From assembly GCF_002179965.1 (NCBI RefSeq), contig NZ_NGUQ01000007.1, positions 682,001-746,000 of the forward strand: DNA of 64,000 bases. The letters run 5' to 3'. The notes under the pieces are model-generated. The model was not told the origin of the DNA, searched no databases, and saw only the letters and a program-made list of their open reading frames with translations. Both the position numbers and the translations under genes were made by a program. This stretch comes from Pandoraea sp. PE-S2T-3 (GTDB lineage: Bacteria > Pseudomonadota > Gammaproteobacteria > Burkholderiales > Burkholderiaceae). Shown here one piece after another: positions 8,753-20,052 of this stretch; the stretch's first letter is position 1; the number at the start of each line of letters is the position of its first letter.

Positions 8753-9132
8753 TGTGCAGACCACCGGTGAGAAATGCGCGAACGCGCGGGCCGGCGGGCA
8801 AAGACGTAGAAGCATAGCGGTTTTGTCGCGTGCCGTCCATGCCTGGCGCATTCTCTCGCCTCACAATGCGGCAATTCACTACGGGATACGCGTCAGGCGC
8901 GGTTTTGCTGTGCATGCAACGCTATCCCACTTCACGCACAAACCACGCGGAACACCGCTTTGGGTTTCGCGTAAGTTAGGGAAAACACGGGACTTTTGCG
9001 GCGTCTGCGCACGGCCATCACGTGTCATCGCGTGAGTGTTTGTTGCTACAATGGCTCGTTATTTTGACTGGATGGCGCCTGCCATCCAGTGCGACGCACT
9101 CGGTTTCCACAAAAACTATTGAGAGATCCCGC
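8753..9132. other. intergenic promoter region with a hairpin before the cytochrome gene
   Basis: 380 bp without a gene. It holds the tRNA promoter (leftward) and the promoter of the dihaem cytochrome (rightward). An inverted repeat, CTGGATGGC at 9068-9076 and GCCATCCAG at 9081-9089 with a 4-base loop, lies about 45 bp before the cytochrome start. It could be an operator or a 5'-leader hairpin; there is no T-run, so it is not a terminator. Confidence 0.5.
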
Positions 9133-10023
9133 ATGAGTGAAGCACATAACGAGCATGAGTCCCTGATCAAAACACCCAAGCAGCTCATCGCGGCAGTCAT
9201 TGCAGGTTTTCTAGTTCCGATCGTCATCATCGTCTTGCTGGTCAATTACGTGGGCAACAATGCCCTGACCGGCGCGGGCAGTTCCGCCATGACCGAAAAA
9301 GCCATCGCCGAGCGCATCGCGCCCGTGGCCAAGGTCGAAATCAAGGATGCCAACGCACCGCGCGTCTATCAGACGGGCGAGCAACTCTATAAGGCCGTTT
9401 GCGCCGCGTGCCACGCCGCAGGCACCGCCGGCGCGCCGAAGGTCGGCTCGGCAGACTGGGCCCCGCGAATTGCGCAGGGCTACGATGAAATGCTCAAGAT
9501 CGCGCTGGCCGGCAAAGGCGCCATGCCCGCGCGTGGCGGTACCAGCCCCGACGACGTGACCGATTACGAAATCGGCCGTGCCATCGTCTATATGGCCAAC
9601 GCCTCGGGCGGCAAGCTGCAAGAACCCGCGGAACCGGCACAACCGGCCTCCGGTGCCGTGGCCGCCGCTCCGGCGTCTGGCGCAGCACCCGCAGCAGATG
9701 CCGGCTCGGCCGCAGCAGCTGCCGCCGCCATGGCATCGCTCAAGACCGCCGCACCGGCCGCCGCCAGCGCCGGCAGCAACCTCGACGCGGGCAAGAAGCT
9801 GTACGACACCGTGTGTATGGCGTGCCACGCCGCAGGCGTCATGAATGCCCCGAAGTTCGGCGACAAGGCCGCCTGGGCGCCGCGCATCGCGACCGGCATC
9901 GACACGCTGCACAACGCCGCGCTCAAGGGGCTGAACGCCATGCCGCCGAAGGGTGGCGCGGCCAACGCTTCGGATGACGACGTGAAGGCAGCCGTCGACT
10001 ACATGGTGAGCGCGGCGAAGTAA
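9133..10023 (+). CDS. membrane-anchored dihaem cytochrome c (c5-like)
   Basis: A 296-residue protein starting at the ATG after GAGAGATCCCGC. One uncleaved membrane segment (about 18-40) anchors it, with the rest periplasmic. Two similar class I cytochrome domains carry CAACH at 90-94 and CMACH at 228-232, each followed by GAP(K)...WAPRIA and a distal methionine in AMPARGG or AMPPKGG. An Ala/Pro-rich linker of about 50 residues joins them. The family shuttles electrons between the bc1 complex and terminal oxidases. Its monocistronic unit ends at a strong terminator. Confidence 0.88.
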   Translation: MSEAHNEHESLIKTPKQLIAAVIAGFLVPIVIIVLLVNYVGNNALTGAGSSAMTEKAIAERIAPVAKVEIKDANAPRVYQTGEQLYKAVCAACHAAGTAGAPKVGSADWAPRIAQGYDEMLKIALAGKGAMPARGGTSPDDVTDYEIGRAIVYMANASGGKLQEPAEPAQPASGAVAAAPASGAAPAADAGSAAAAAAAMASLKTAAPAAASAGSNLDAGKKLYDTVCMACHAAGVMNAPKFGDKAAWAPRIATGIDTLHNAALKGLNAMPPKGGAANASDDDVKAAVDYMVSAAK

Positions 10024-10077
10024 GCCCGCGCAGACGCCTTCGAGCCGACCGGCCGCACGGTTGCGCCGGCCGCAAAA

Positions 10078-10106
10078 GAAAATCCCCGCTTCGGCGGGGA
10101 TTTTTG
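10078..10106 (+). terminator. intrinsic terminator after the dihaem cytochrome gene
   Basis: Perfect 9-bp stem AATCCCCGC (10081-10089) / GCGGGGATT (10094-10102), TTCG tetraloop, flanked by A-rich and T5 tracts. It can act in both directions. Confidence 0.92.
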
Positions 10107-10164
10107 TTTTCTGCGTCGTGTTGCGCTGCGTTACGTCATCGCTGCGTCGCGATGTTGCGGCGCG

Positions 10165-10941
10165 TCAAACAGTGACGCACAACGCGGGGTCGAACGCGGC
10201 GTTCTCGACGCGCCCTTCGAAGCAATAACCACGCGGATTACACAGCACACGCGTGTGCCCGACGCGGTAATCAAACGAATCGTGCGTATGGCCGTGCACC
10301 CACAAGGCGGCGTCGGACTGGTCGACAAATGACGTCAAATCCGAAATGAATGCCGGATTGACGAGTGACCCGGCAAAGCGCGGATGAATACTCTGCGGCG
10401 TCGGTGCGTGATGGGAGATGACGACGGTCGGGCCGTCATGCGGGTCGGCCAGCGCGCGCGACAGCCACGCCACGTTCTCGCGGCACAACGCGGCACAGTC
10501 TTCCGGCGTGAAGAACGGCAGGTCGGACCATGGCGCGGCCGGATCGCCCACGCGAATGCGCGTGAAGTCGCGCACGAATTTCCGGGACTCCTCGATCACT
10601 TCGTCATGCTTGCCTTCGGCGTCGTACAACGCGAAGTCGGTCCACAACGTCGTGCCGATGAAGCGAACGCCGTCGATCGTCAGGCTGCCGCGCTCCAGCA
10701 CATGAACGTTCGTACCTGCTGCGAGTTTGCGCAATTCGGCGAGCGTGCCCGCAAGCGTCGCGCCATAGAACTCGTGGTTACCGGCAACGTAGATGACGGG
10801 GCGTGGAAGTTGCTTCGCCCACTCGATGGCTTGCGCCGGCCGGCTGATGTCGCCGGCGAGAATGGTGACGTCGGCGGCGACGTCGGGCGTCGCCAGCGGG
10901 GCCACAGACAAATGCAGGTCAGACAGGATATGCAATCTCAC
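10165..10941 (-). CDS. metallophosphoesterase
   Basis: A 258-residue calcineurin-like phosphoesterase. The start is the GTG at 10941, eight bases after GGAG, which makes the protein begin MRLHILSDLHLSV; longer frames lack a ribosome site. All family metal motifs are present: SDLHL (Asp 8, His 10), AGDI, GNHE, SHHAP and GHTH. The natural substrate cannot be inferred. It ends facing the cytochrome terminator. Confidence 0.88.
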   Translation of the reverse strand: MRLHILSDLHLSVAPLATPDVAADVTILAGDISRPAQAIEWAKQLPRPVIYVAGNHEFYGATLAGTLAELRKLAAGTNVHVLERGSLTIDGVRFIGTTLWTDFALYDAEGKHDEVIEESRKFVRDFTRIRVGDPAAPWSDLPFFTPEDCAALCRENVAWLSRALADPHDGPTVVISHHAPTPQSIHPRFAGSLVNPAFISDLTSFVDQSDAALWVHGHTHDSFDYRVGHTRVLCNPRGYCFEGRVENAAFDPALCVTV

Positions 10942-11181
10942 GCACCACGCTCCACAAGGCTTGAGGATCGGTGCCGCACACTCGCCACGGCAGGGTGCTG
11001 ATGACGCATCGCGAGAACGTTGGAGGGTGTGGGCATTGGGCCGAAATCGACGCAATTCGCGTATCGTTTCGCCCGTTTTTTACCGACTATCACCCGCGCC
11101 GCGCCGATGGTCAAGATGTCTTTGTCATCGAAAGAATGGCCTCCTATAGTGAAACCTCACCTGACGAGTGGAGGAGAGCCT

Positions 11182-11295
11182 ATGCGCAAGTTGTTGGTTG
11201 TCGTTGTGCTTGGTTTCGCCGGTCTGGCAGGCGCGATGGTGGCGTCGAGTCCGGCAATCGCGTGTGGCCAGACGTCTACGGGCGGTGGCAAATAG
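11182..11295 (+). CDS. 37-residue exported peptide
   Basis: A short gene starting at an ATG seven bases after GGAGGAGAG, a very strong ribosome site. The product MRKLLVVVVLGF... is almost entirely a signal peptide (cleavage likely after SSPAIA), leaving about nine residues, CGQTSTGGGK or similar, with one Cys. I do not recognise it. A Gly-rich tail after a Cys might be a lipidated or secreted micropeptide. It could also be a leader remnant, but the ribosome site and signal peptide favour a real gene. Confidence 0.6.
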   Translation: MRKLLVVVVLGFAGLAGAMVASSPAIACGQTSTGGGK

Positions 11296-11399
11296 CAGCA
11301 AGCCTTGCTTTACTGCGCGATCCGCCGCCGCCGACAGCCCCGGCCGGACGCTGCTGAATCCTCAGGCCAGCCCCCCGTACGCGGGGGGCGATTCGTTTA

Positions 11400-11476
11400 C
11401 AGCGGAGATACAGCGGAGATACAGCGGGGATACAGCGGGGATACAGCGGGGATACAGCGGGGATACAGCGGAGACA
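11400..11476. repeat. 11-bp tandem repeat, seven copies
   Basis: Seven head-to-tail copies of CAGCGGRGATA (R = A in copies 1, 2 and 7; the seventh ends GACA), followed by degenerate versions to about 11496. The array lies between the exported peptide gene and the 3' end of rep. A C6/G6 hairpin (about 11371-11388) precedes it. Such arrays vary in copy number by slippage. Confidence 0.9.
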
Positions 11477-11513
11477 GGCGGAGATACGGCGGGAATCTTA
11501 GGGCGGAGACCCT

Positions 11514-13607
11514 TTATTGCGGCGTCTTGTTCGCGCCGCCCGAGAGCATCGCCTTGAGGCTGGCGAGCCGATCCTTCGGCGACATCGGGGCGTCTTCCGG
11601 TGGCGGTGGCGGCGCTTCGTCGAGTTGCATTTCGGGTACGAACCGCGAGACTTCGCACGTGTACGTTTCCCGCGCCCGTTTGCGCTTCTTGCACCACGAC
11701 AATTGCAGCGTGCGTTGCGCGCGGGTAATGCCCACGTACATCAACCGGCGCTCTTCCTCGATCTTCTCCGCAGTGACTTCTTCATCTTCGCGAATGTGCG
11801 GAAGAATGCCTTCCTCCATGCCGACGAGGAATACGTGCGGATATTCGAGACCCTTCGACGCATGCAGCGTCGACAGCCGCACCGCATCGGGATCGTCGCC
11901 GTCGCGGCCTTCGAGCATCGACATCAGTGCGATGGTTTGCGTGAGTTCCATCAGGCTCTTGGCGTCGTCGTCGATGTCCTCGGCGTTATCCAGTCCGGTC
12001 GCCGCATCGGCCGTGCCGCGCGTGCCCTTGCGCTTCATCCATTCGAGAAATTCGAGCACCGTGGTCCAGCGCGCCTGCGCCTGACGCTCGTCGAACGTGT
12101 CGTAAAGATAGGCCTCGTAGTGAATGCCTGCCATCAGGTCATCAATGACCTCATTGGCAGGATCGCGGGCTGCGCGTGCGGCAATGCGCTGAATGAAATC
12201 GCAGAACGCCCGCAGCGGTTCGAGCTGGCGCGGTTGCAAGCGCGCTTCGACGGCGCCCATGTAGACCGCCTCGAACAGCGACACCTTCGCCTGCCCGGCA
12301 AACCCGCCGAGCGATTCGAGCGTGGTGCTGCCCACGCCCCGGCGCGGTGTGGTCACCGCGCGGATGAACGCGGGATCGTCGTCCGGGTTGGCCAGCAACC
12401 GGAGGTAGGCGCAAAGATCCTTGATTTCGGCCTTGTCGAAGAACGACTGGCCGCCCGACAGCACGTACGGAATGCGCTCGCGGCGCAGCACTTGCTCGAA
12501 GATGCGCGCCTGGTGATTGCCGCGATACAGAATCGCGTAGTCGCGAAACTCTGCGCGCCGCTCGAACTTGTGGGCCGACAACCGGAATACGACCGATTCG
12601 GCCTCGTGTTCTTCGTCATTGGCAGGCGTGACGGTAATCGGATCGCCGAGGCCGTGCTCACTCCACAACTTCTTCTCGAAGATTTTCGGATTCTTGGCGA
12701 TGACGTTGTTCGCCGCCGTCAGGATGCGTGAAGTCGAGCGGTAGTTCTGCTCCAGCTTGATGACTTTCAGCGTGGGAAAGTCGACCTGCAATTGCTTGAG
12801 GTTATCGAGCGTGGCGCCGCGCCAGCCGTAGATCGCCTGATCGTCGTCGCCCACGGCCATGAATGCCGCGCGCGGGCCGGCCAGCAGTTTGAGCAGCAGG
12901 TACTGACAGGTGTTGGTGTCTTGATACTCGTCGATCAGCAGATAGCGCAGCTTGTTCTGCCAGCGCTCACGCACCTCTTCGTCGCGCGCGAACAACTCGG
13001 CGGGCAGACGGATCAGATCGTCGAAGTCGACCGCCTGATACGCCTGCAACGTGGCCATGTAGTTGCGATAGACCACCGCGGCCTGATGCTCGTCGGCGGT
13101 CTCGGCGGCGGCCAGCGCCGTCTCGGGCGTGACCAGCGCATTCTTCCAGAGCGAGATGGCGGTCTGCACGCCGCGAATCATCCCCTTGTCCGTCGTGCCC
13201 AACTGTTCTTGAATGAGACCGAAACAATCGTCCGAGTCGAGAATCGAGAACTGGGGCTTGAGGCCGACGTTCTCCGCCTCGCGGCGCAGAATCTGCACGC
13301 CAAGCGAGTGGAACGTACAAATCGTCAACTGATTGACGGGAACCTTGCGGCCTTCCTTGCCGGGCGTGGTGAGCGTCTTGCCTTCGAGCTGCTTGGCCAC
13401 GCGCTCGCGCATTTCGGCGGCGGCCTTGTTCGTGAAGGTGACGGCGGCGATGTGCTTCGGCTCGAACCCCTTGGTCTCGATCAGCCACGCGATTTTCTGC
13501 GTAATGACGCGCGTCTTGCCGCTGCCGGCACCGGCCAGCACGAGGCAGGGGCCGTCGAAATAACGCACGGCTTCGTTCTGGGCAGGATTGAGCGGAAAGG
13601 ACGACAT
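11514..13607 (-). CDS. rep: ATP-dependent DNA helicase Rep (UvrD family)
   Basis: A 697-residue superfamily 1A 3'-5' helicase; the start at 13607 gives MSSFPLNPAQNEAVRYF, matching the normal Rep N-terminus. Walker A GAGSGKT is at 26-32. Motif Ia is AAVTFTNKAA, motif II LLIDEYQDTN, motif III VGDDDQAIYGWRGA, motif IV LEQNYRST, motif V RLSTLHASKGLEY and motif VI MYVGITRAQ. The closeness to E. coli Rep in the CLVLAGAGSGKTRVIT and WQNKLRYLL regions is why it is called Rep rather than UvrD or PcrA. Rep helps replication forks restart and pass bound proteins. Confidence 0.92.
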   Translation of the reverse strand: MSSFPLNPAQNEAVRYFDGPCLVLAGAGSGKTRVITQKIAWLIETKGFEPKHIAAVTFTNKAAAEMRERVAKQLEGKTLTTPGKEGRKVPVNQLTICTFHSLGVQILRREAENVGLKPQFSILDSDDCFGLIQEQLGTTDKGMIRGVQTAISLWKNALVTPETALAAAETADEHQAAVVYRNYMATLQAYQAVDFDDLIRLPAELFARDEEVRERWQNKLRYLLIDEYQDTNTCQYLLLKLLAGPRAAFMAVGDDDQAIYGWRGATLDNLKQLQVDFPTLKVIKLEQNYRSTSRILTAANNVIAKNPKIFEKKLWSEHGLGDPITVTPANDEEHEAESVVFRLSAHKFERRAEFRDYAILYRGNHQARIFEQVLRRERIPYVLSGGQSFFDKAEIKDLCAYLRLLANPDDDPAFIRAVTTPRRGVGSTTLESLGGFAGQAKVSLFEAVYMGAVEARLQPRQLEPLRAFCDFIQRIAARAARDPANEVIDDLMAGIHYEAYLYDTFDERQAQARWTTVLEFLEWMKRKGTRGTADAATGLDNAEDIDDDAKSLMELTQTIALMSMLEGRDGDDPDAVRLSTLHASKGLEYPHVFLVGMEEGILPHIREDEEVTAEKIEEERRLMYVGITRAQRTLQLSWCKKRKRARETYTCEVSRFVPEMQLDEAPPPPPEDAPMSPKDRLASLKAMLSGGANKTPQ

Positions 13608-13878
13608 GGTGTGAAACGAAGGGGATGAAGGCGGCGGCTGGCCGGGTGCTCGCGAGGGCACCTCGTCGGGCTCGCGCAGGAGGTGGGCAAGTCTAACATG
13701 GGGCGTGCGCGCGTCTGTGACGCGGCGATGGCGGCAACGATGACAGGCCCGGTGACGGGCCGCAGCGCCTGAACTGTGGGGCTAGCGCGACGCTGTGTGA
13801 CGCAACGGCCGCCATGACTGGCGTCCACGCACGGGGGGTGCCTATAATAAAAAACGTTGCCATCGTGGTGAGGTCGCC

Positions 13879-14877
13879 GTGCAATGTCCAACCTGTGGGA
13901 CGAACAATGCGACGAGTGCGCTGCGCTGCAAACAGTGCGGTGCGCCCCTTGCAGATGCCGAACCGGGCTTTCGGGAGGCCAGTCTGGCGTCCACGGGGAG
14001 CGGTGTGCTCAGTGCATCCGGTGCCGCCGAGGTGCCGGTCACGGCGGCGACCGTGAGTGAGACTTCCGCATCTGCCTCAGCTAACGCGTCTGTCCCGCCT
14101 TCGGAGAACCGCCGTCTGACACGGCGCGAGCGCCGGGAACAGCGCCGGCGTGACGGCGAACCCGGCTGGATCAATGGCGCGCTGGTGCTGGGCACCGCCG
14201 TCTTCGCCGCCATCGCGCTCGTCGGTATCTGGTGGAATCTGCGCGCGCCTTATGTCGACCCGACGCCCAAGCCGGACGCCATCGTCGTCGCCCCATTCAA
14301 TAACGGTAGTAACGCTCCCCCGATCAATGCGTCGGGCGATGTGAGCGCGGCCGCCCCCAGTGCCGCCAGCGGAGCGGAATCGGCGTTACTGGCCCGCGCG
14401 CAGGTACTGGCCGCGGTCGATGCCGCCGCGTCAGGCGCCGAGGCGGACGTGGCGTCGGCCCCGCCAATGACGGCGTCTGCGGCCACCGCTGCACTGACCG
14501 CCGCCGCGACCGCAGCACTGACACCGCCCGCACCTGCCCCGGACGACATGATGACGTTGCTCAGCCGTCGCGATGCGGCGAATGCTACGAATACCGCGCG
14601 GCCGGTGGCCAACCCGGACCTGCCCGCGCATCTCGACAACAACGACATCGGTCCGATTGCCGCAGCCGGGGCTGCGCGTCCACCCGTCACGGCGTCCAGC
14701 CCGACGGCCGCGTCGGCCGCCGGTGCGGCCACGACCATCGCCGCCGCGCTCGCGCAGTGCGACAAGTACCGGTGGTTTGAAGTCGTGCCGAAGCAGCGCT
14801 GCATCTGGGCGGTCTGTAACGGACGATGGGGTCGAGACGGTTGTCCGGCCGGGGTGAATCCCGGGGAGTCGCACTAG
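13879..14877 (+). CDS. zinc-ribbon membrane protein with Ala-rich periplasmic region
   Basis: A 332-residue protein beginning with GTG after GAGG. The N-terminus is a CxxC-CxxC zinc ribbon (Cys 3, 6, 17, 20) like those of double-zinc-ribbon proteins. A Ser/Ala spacer, a very basic stretch (RRLTRRERREQRRR, 78-91), one membrane segment (about 97-119), then about 170 low-complexity Ala/Pro/Thr residues follow. The last 40 residues have four cysteines (CDKYRWFEV, RCIWAVCNGRWG, DGCP), suggesting a disulphide-bonded tip. TATAAT at 13843-13848 may be its -10 box. Specific function unknown. Confidence 0.78.
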   Translation: MQCPTCGTNNATSALRCKQCGAPLADAEPGFREASLASTGSGVLSASGAAEVPVTAATVSETSASASANASVPPSENRRLTRRERREQRRRDGEPGWINGALVLGTAVFAAIALVGIWWNLRAPYVDPTPKPDAIVVAPFNNGSNAPPINASGDVSAAAPSAASGAESALLARAQVLAAVDAAASGAEADVASAPPMTASAATAALTAAATAALTPPAPAPDDMMTLLSRRDAANATNTARPVANPDLPAHLDNNDIGPIAAAGAARPPVTASSPTAASAAGAATTIAAALAQCDKYRWFEVVPKQRCIWAVCNGRWGRDGCPAGVNPGESH

Positions 14878-14892
14878 CGGTTTTTCGTCAAA

Positions 14893-14921
14893 TTGACAGC
14901 CCCCGGCTTTCCCCGTAAAGT
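14893..14921 (+). promoter_or_regulatory. sigma-70 promoter of the gcv operon
   Basis: TTGACA at 14893-14898, a 17-bp spacer, then TAAAGT at 14916-14921. Transcription would begin near 14928, exactly at the 5' side of the first glycine aptamer. Confidence 0.75.
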
Positions 14922-15150
14922 GCGCGAACGCGGTCGGGAGAGCGCGCCGGGAAGCACATGCTGGCGCCGCCGAAGGGGTAATACCCACAAACTCTCAGGC
15001 ATCAAGGACCGTCCGCGCCGAAGGCTTCGCCTTCGATCTCTGGAGAGCGGCTGTGGCGTGACTTTCGTCATGCAGACAGCCCACCGAAGGGGCCGGCTGT
15101 CTCGGTCAACACCGAGCACCGGGCAATCTCTCAGGTACCAAGGACAGAGG
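14922..15150 (+). promoter_or_regulatory. tandem glycine riboswitch (two aptamers)
   Basis: Two glycine aptamers in a row. Aptamer 1 (about 14922-15020) shows CGGGAGAGCGC, CGCCGAAGGGG, AACTCTCAGGCA and AAGGACCG. Aptamer 2 (about 15038-15150) shows TGGAGAGCGG, CACCGAAGGGG, AATCTCTCAGGTA and AAGGACAG, closed by CTCTG (15038-15042) pairing with CAGAG (15145-15149). Known glycine riboswitches turn on glycine cleavage genes when glycine is plentiful; gcvT follows directly. Aptamer 1 contains a variable arm with an AGCACATGCT palindrome. Confidence 0.95.
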
Positions 15151-15238
15151 GGTCATCTCGCCAACTGGCATCGCGCCGGGCAAGTGCATTCGCACACGCT
15201 CGAAGCGCAGGTGCCGGTCGTCGAGATGACCCCTTTTT
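15149..15238 (+). terminator. riboswitch expression platform: intrinsic terminator before gcvT
   Basis: GGGGTCATCTCG (15149-15160) pairs perfectly with CGAGATGACCCC (15222-15233), followed by T5. The 5' arm begins at the last base of aptamer 2's closing stem, so ligand-stabilised P1 would compete with the base of the terminator stem. The 61-nt loop is unusually long and has its own internal pairing potential. Confidence 0.85.
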
Positions 15239-15286
15239 GCATTTTCGGACACTGTATTTCCGAAACCCCTGGATCCTGAGGCCTCG

Positions 15287-16393
15287 ATGACCGATCTCAA
15301 ACGCACTCCGCTCAACGAAACGCACCGCGCCGCCGGCGCCCGCATGGTCGATTTCGGCGGCTGGGACATGCCCGTGAACTACGGCTCCCAGATCGAAGAG
15401 CACAACGCCGTTCGCACCGACGCCGGCATGTTCGACGTCTCGCACATGTGCGTGGTCGATCTGCACGGCCCGAGCTGCCGCGAACTCCTGCGTTTCGCCG
15501 TCGCCAACAACGTCGACAAGCTGCAAACCCCGGGCAAGGCGCTCTACACCTGCATGCTCAATCCGAGCGGCGGCGTGATCGACGACCTCATCATCTATTT
15601 CATCGCTGAAGACTGGTTCCGCATCGTCGTGAACGCGGGCACCGCGGACAAGGATCTGGCCTGGATCGGCCAGCTCAACGCCCACGGCGATTACAGCCTG
15701 ACGATCACGCCGCGCCGCGACCTGTCGATCGTGGCCGTGCAGGGCCCGAACGCCCGCGCCAAGACCTGGCAGGCCGTGCCGGGCAGCCAGCCGGCGAGCG
15801 AAGTGCTCAAGCCCTTCAACGCCGCCTTCGTCAAGGACACGCCGTTCGGCGAATTGATGATTGCGCGCACGGGTTACACCGGCGAAGACGGTTTCGAAAT
15901 CGTCGTCAATGCCGACCACGTGGCGGCGCTCTGGCAGGCGCTGGTCGCCGCCGGTGTGCGACCGGCGGGGCTGGGCGCGCGCGACACGCTGCGTCTGGAA
16001 GCCGGCATGAACCTGTACGGTCAGGACATGGACGACGACACCTCGCCGCTCGACGCCGGTCTCGGCTGGACGGTCGAAAAGGAAAGCGAGCGCACGTTCG
16101 TCGGCAAGGATTCGCTGCTCACGCGCGGCCAGACGTGGCGCTTCGCCGGTCTGGTGCTCGACGGCAAGGGCGGCGTGTTGCGTGCCCATCAGGTCGTGGT
16201 GACCGACGCTGGCGACGGTGAAATCACCAGCGGCACGTTCAGCCCGAGCCTTCAGCAATCGATCGCGTTTGCGCGCCTGCCGAAGGGCGTGGCCGACGGT
16301 GCGCTCGTGCACGTACAAATTCGTGACAAGCAATTGCCCGCACGTGTGGTCAAATTACCGTTCGTGCGTCACGGCAAGGCCGTGGTGGCGTGA
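15287..16393 (+). CDS. gcvT: glycine cleavage system T protein (aminomethyltransferase)
   Basis: A 368-residue enzyme that moves the methylene group from the aminomethyl-lipoyl H protein to tetrahydrofolate, releasing ammonia. N-terminal [33 protein letters not shown] and [14 protein letters not shown] are the folate-binding fold signatures; Y-TGEDGFEI and [21 protein letters not shown] are the usual later motifs. It is first in gcvT-gcvH-gcvP behind the glycine riboswitch and terminator, so it is expected to be made only when glycine is abundant. Confidence 0.95.
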   Translation: MTDLKRTPLNETHRAAGARMVDFGGWDMPVNYGSQIEEHNAVRTDAGMFDVSHMCVVDLHGPSCRELLRFAVANNVDKLQTPGKALYTCMLNPSGGVIDDLIIYFIAEDWFRIVVNAGTADKDLAWIGQLNAHGDYSLTITPRRDLSIVAVQGPNARAKTWQAVPGSQPASEVLKPFNAAFVKDTPFGELMIARTGYTGEDGFEIVVNADHVAALWQALVAAGVRPAGLGARDTLRLEAGMNLYGQDMDDDTSPLDAGLGWTVEKESERTFVGKDSLLTRGQTWRFAGLVLDGKGGVLRAHQVVVTDAGDGEITSGTFSPSLQQSIAFARLPKGVADGALVHVQIRDKQLPARVVKLPFVRHGKAVVA

Positions 16394-16473
16394 GCGATAA
16401 GGGCACACCCACGCGGTTGGCGACACGACAGACTCTCAATAAGACACCCCATACTGAAACCGGAGCGTCACAC

Positions 16474-16857
16474 ATGGCGAATACCCCCGACAACCTGAAG
16501 TACGCCGAGTCCCACGAATGGGCTCGCCTCGAAGCCGACGGCACCGTGACCATCGGCATTACCGACCACGCGCAGGAAGCGCTGGGCGATGTGGTCTTCA
16601 TCGAGCTGCCGGACACCGGCCGCACGGTCAAGGCGCAGGAACAAGTCGCCGTGGTCGAGTCGGTCAAGGCCGCCTCGGACATCTATGCCCCGATCGGCGG
16701 CGAGATCATCGAGACCAACAGCGAAGTGGCCGGCTCGCCGGAGCAGGTCAACACCGATCCGTACGGCAACTGGCTGTTCCGCATCAAGCCGTCGGACGTG
16801 AAGGAACTCGACGGCCTGCTGAGCGCCGAGCAATACAGCGCCGGCCCGGGCGCTTAA
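16474..16857 (+). CDS. gcvH: glycine cleavage system H protein (lipoyl carrier)
   Basis: A 127-residue carrier starting at [10 protein letters not shown] (CGGAGCG ribosome site upstream). The lipoylated Lys is residue 65 in [10 protein letters not shown], with the family motifs [20 protein letters not shown] and [10 protein letters not shown]. It shuttles the aminomethyl group from GcvP to GcvT. It lies 80 bp after gcvT and 127 bp before gcvP, with a strong hairpin in the second gap. Confidence 0.96.
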   Translation: MANTPDNLKYAESHEWARLEADGTVTIGITDHAQEALGDVVFIELPDTGRTVKAQEQVAVVESVKAASDIYAPIGGEIIETNSEVAGSPEQVNTDPYGNWLFRIKPSDVKELDGLLSAEQYSAGPGA

Positions 16858-16870
16858 GCCCGCGAGCCGA

Positions 16871-16914
16871 AAGCCCGGTGCGATGGTGGCGATCGTCGCC
16901 ATCGCACCGGGCTT
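16871..16914 (+). other. 16-bp stem hairpin between gcvH and gcvP
   Basis: Bases 16871-16886 pair perfectly with 16899-16914 around a 12-base loop (TGGCGATCGTCG). No T-run follows, so a simple intrinsic terminator is unlikely. It could protect the upstream gcvTH mRNA, act as an RNase processing site, or reduce read-through into gcvP. Confidence 0.85.
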
Positions 16915-16984
16915 AGTCACGCTAGCAACGCTTAGCAACACCTTGCCGTAGTCACTTGCCGTGACCGAACGAGAGATCTGACCC

Positions 16985-19912
<2,928 letters not shown>

Positions 19913-19932
19913 AAAACGTCGCAAAACTCGAT

Positions 19933-19969
19933 AAAAAGGGGCCGGCAGAAACATTGCTGGCCCCTTTTT
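19933..19969 (+). terminator. intrinsic terminator after gcvP
   Basis: A5GGGGCCGGC (19933-19946) pairs with GCTGGCCCCT5 (19956-19969) with one G-T pair and a 9-base loop. It separates gcvTHP from sdaA, so sdaA needs its own promoter in the 83 bp that follow. Confidence 0.92.
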
Positions 19970-20052
19970 GTCTCTATAGATGTCACGCGAATGCGCCAGC
20001 ATGTTGGTGCTCGCCGAGTCTCAAGTCAGTACTAAAAAATCAGGAAAGCCCC

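Noticed and set aside
11371-11388. C6/G6 hairpin downstream of the exported-peptide gene as a terminator
   Set aside because: The stem is strong but the following sequence is ATTCGTTTAC, not a T-run; kept only as a structural note.
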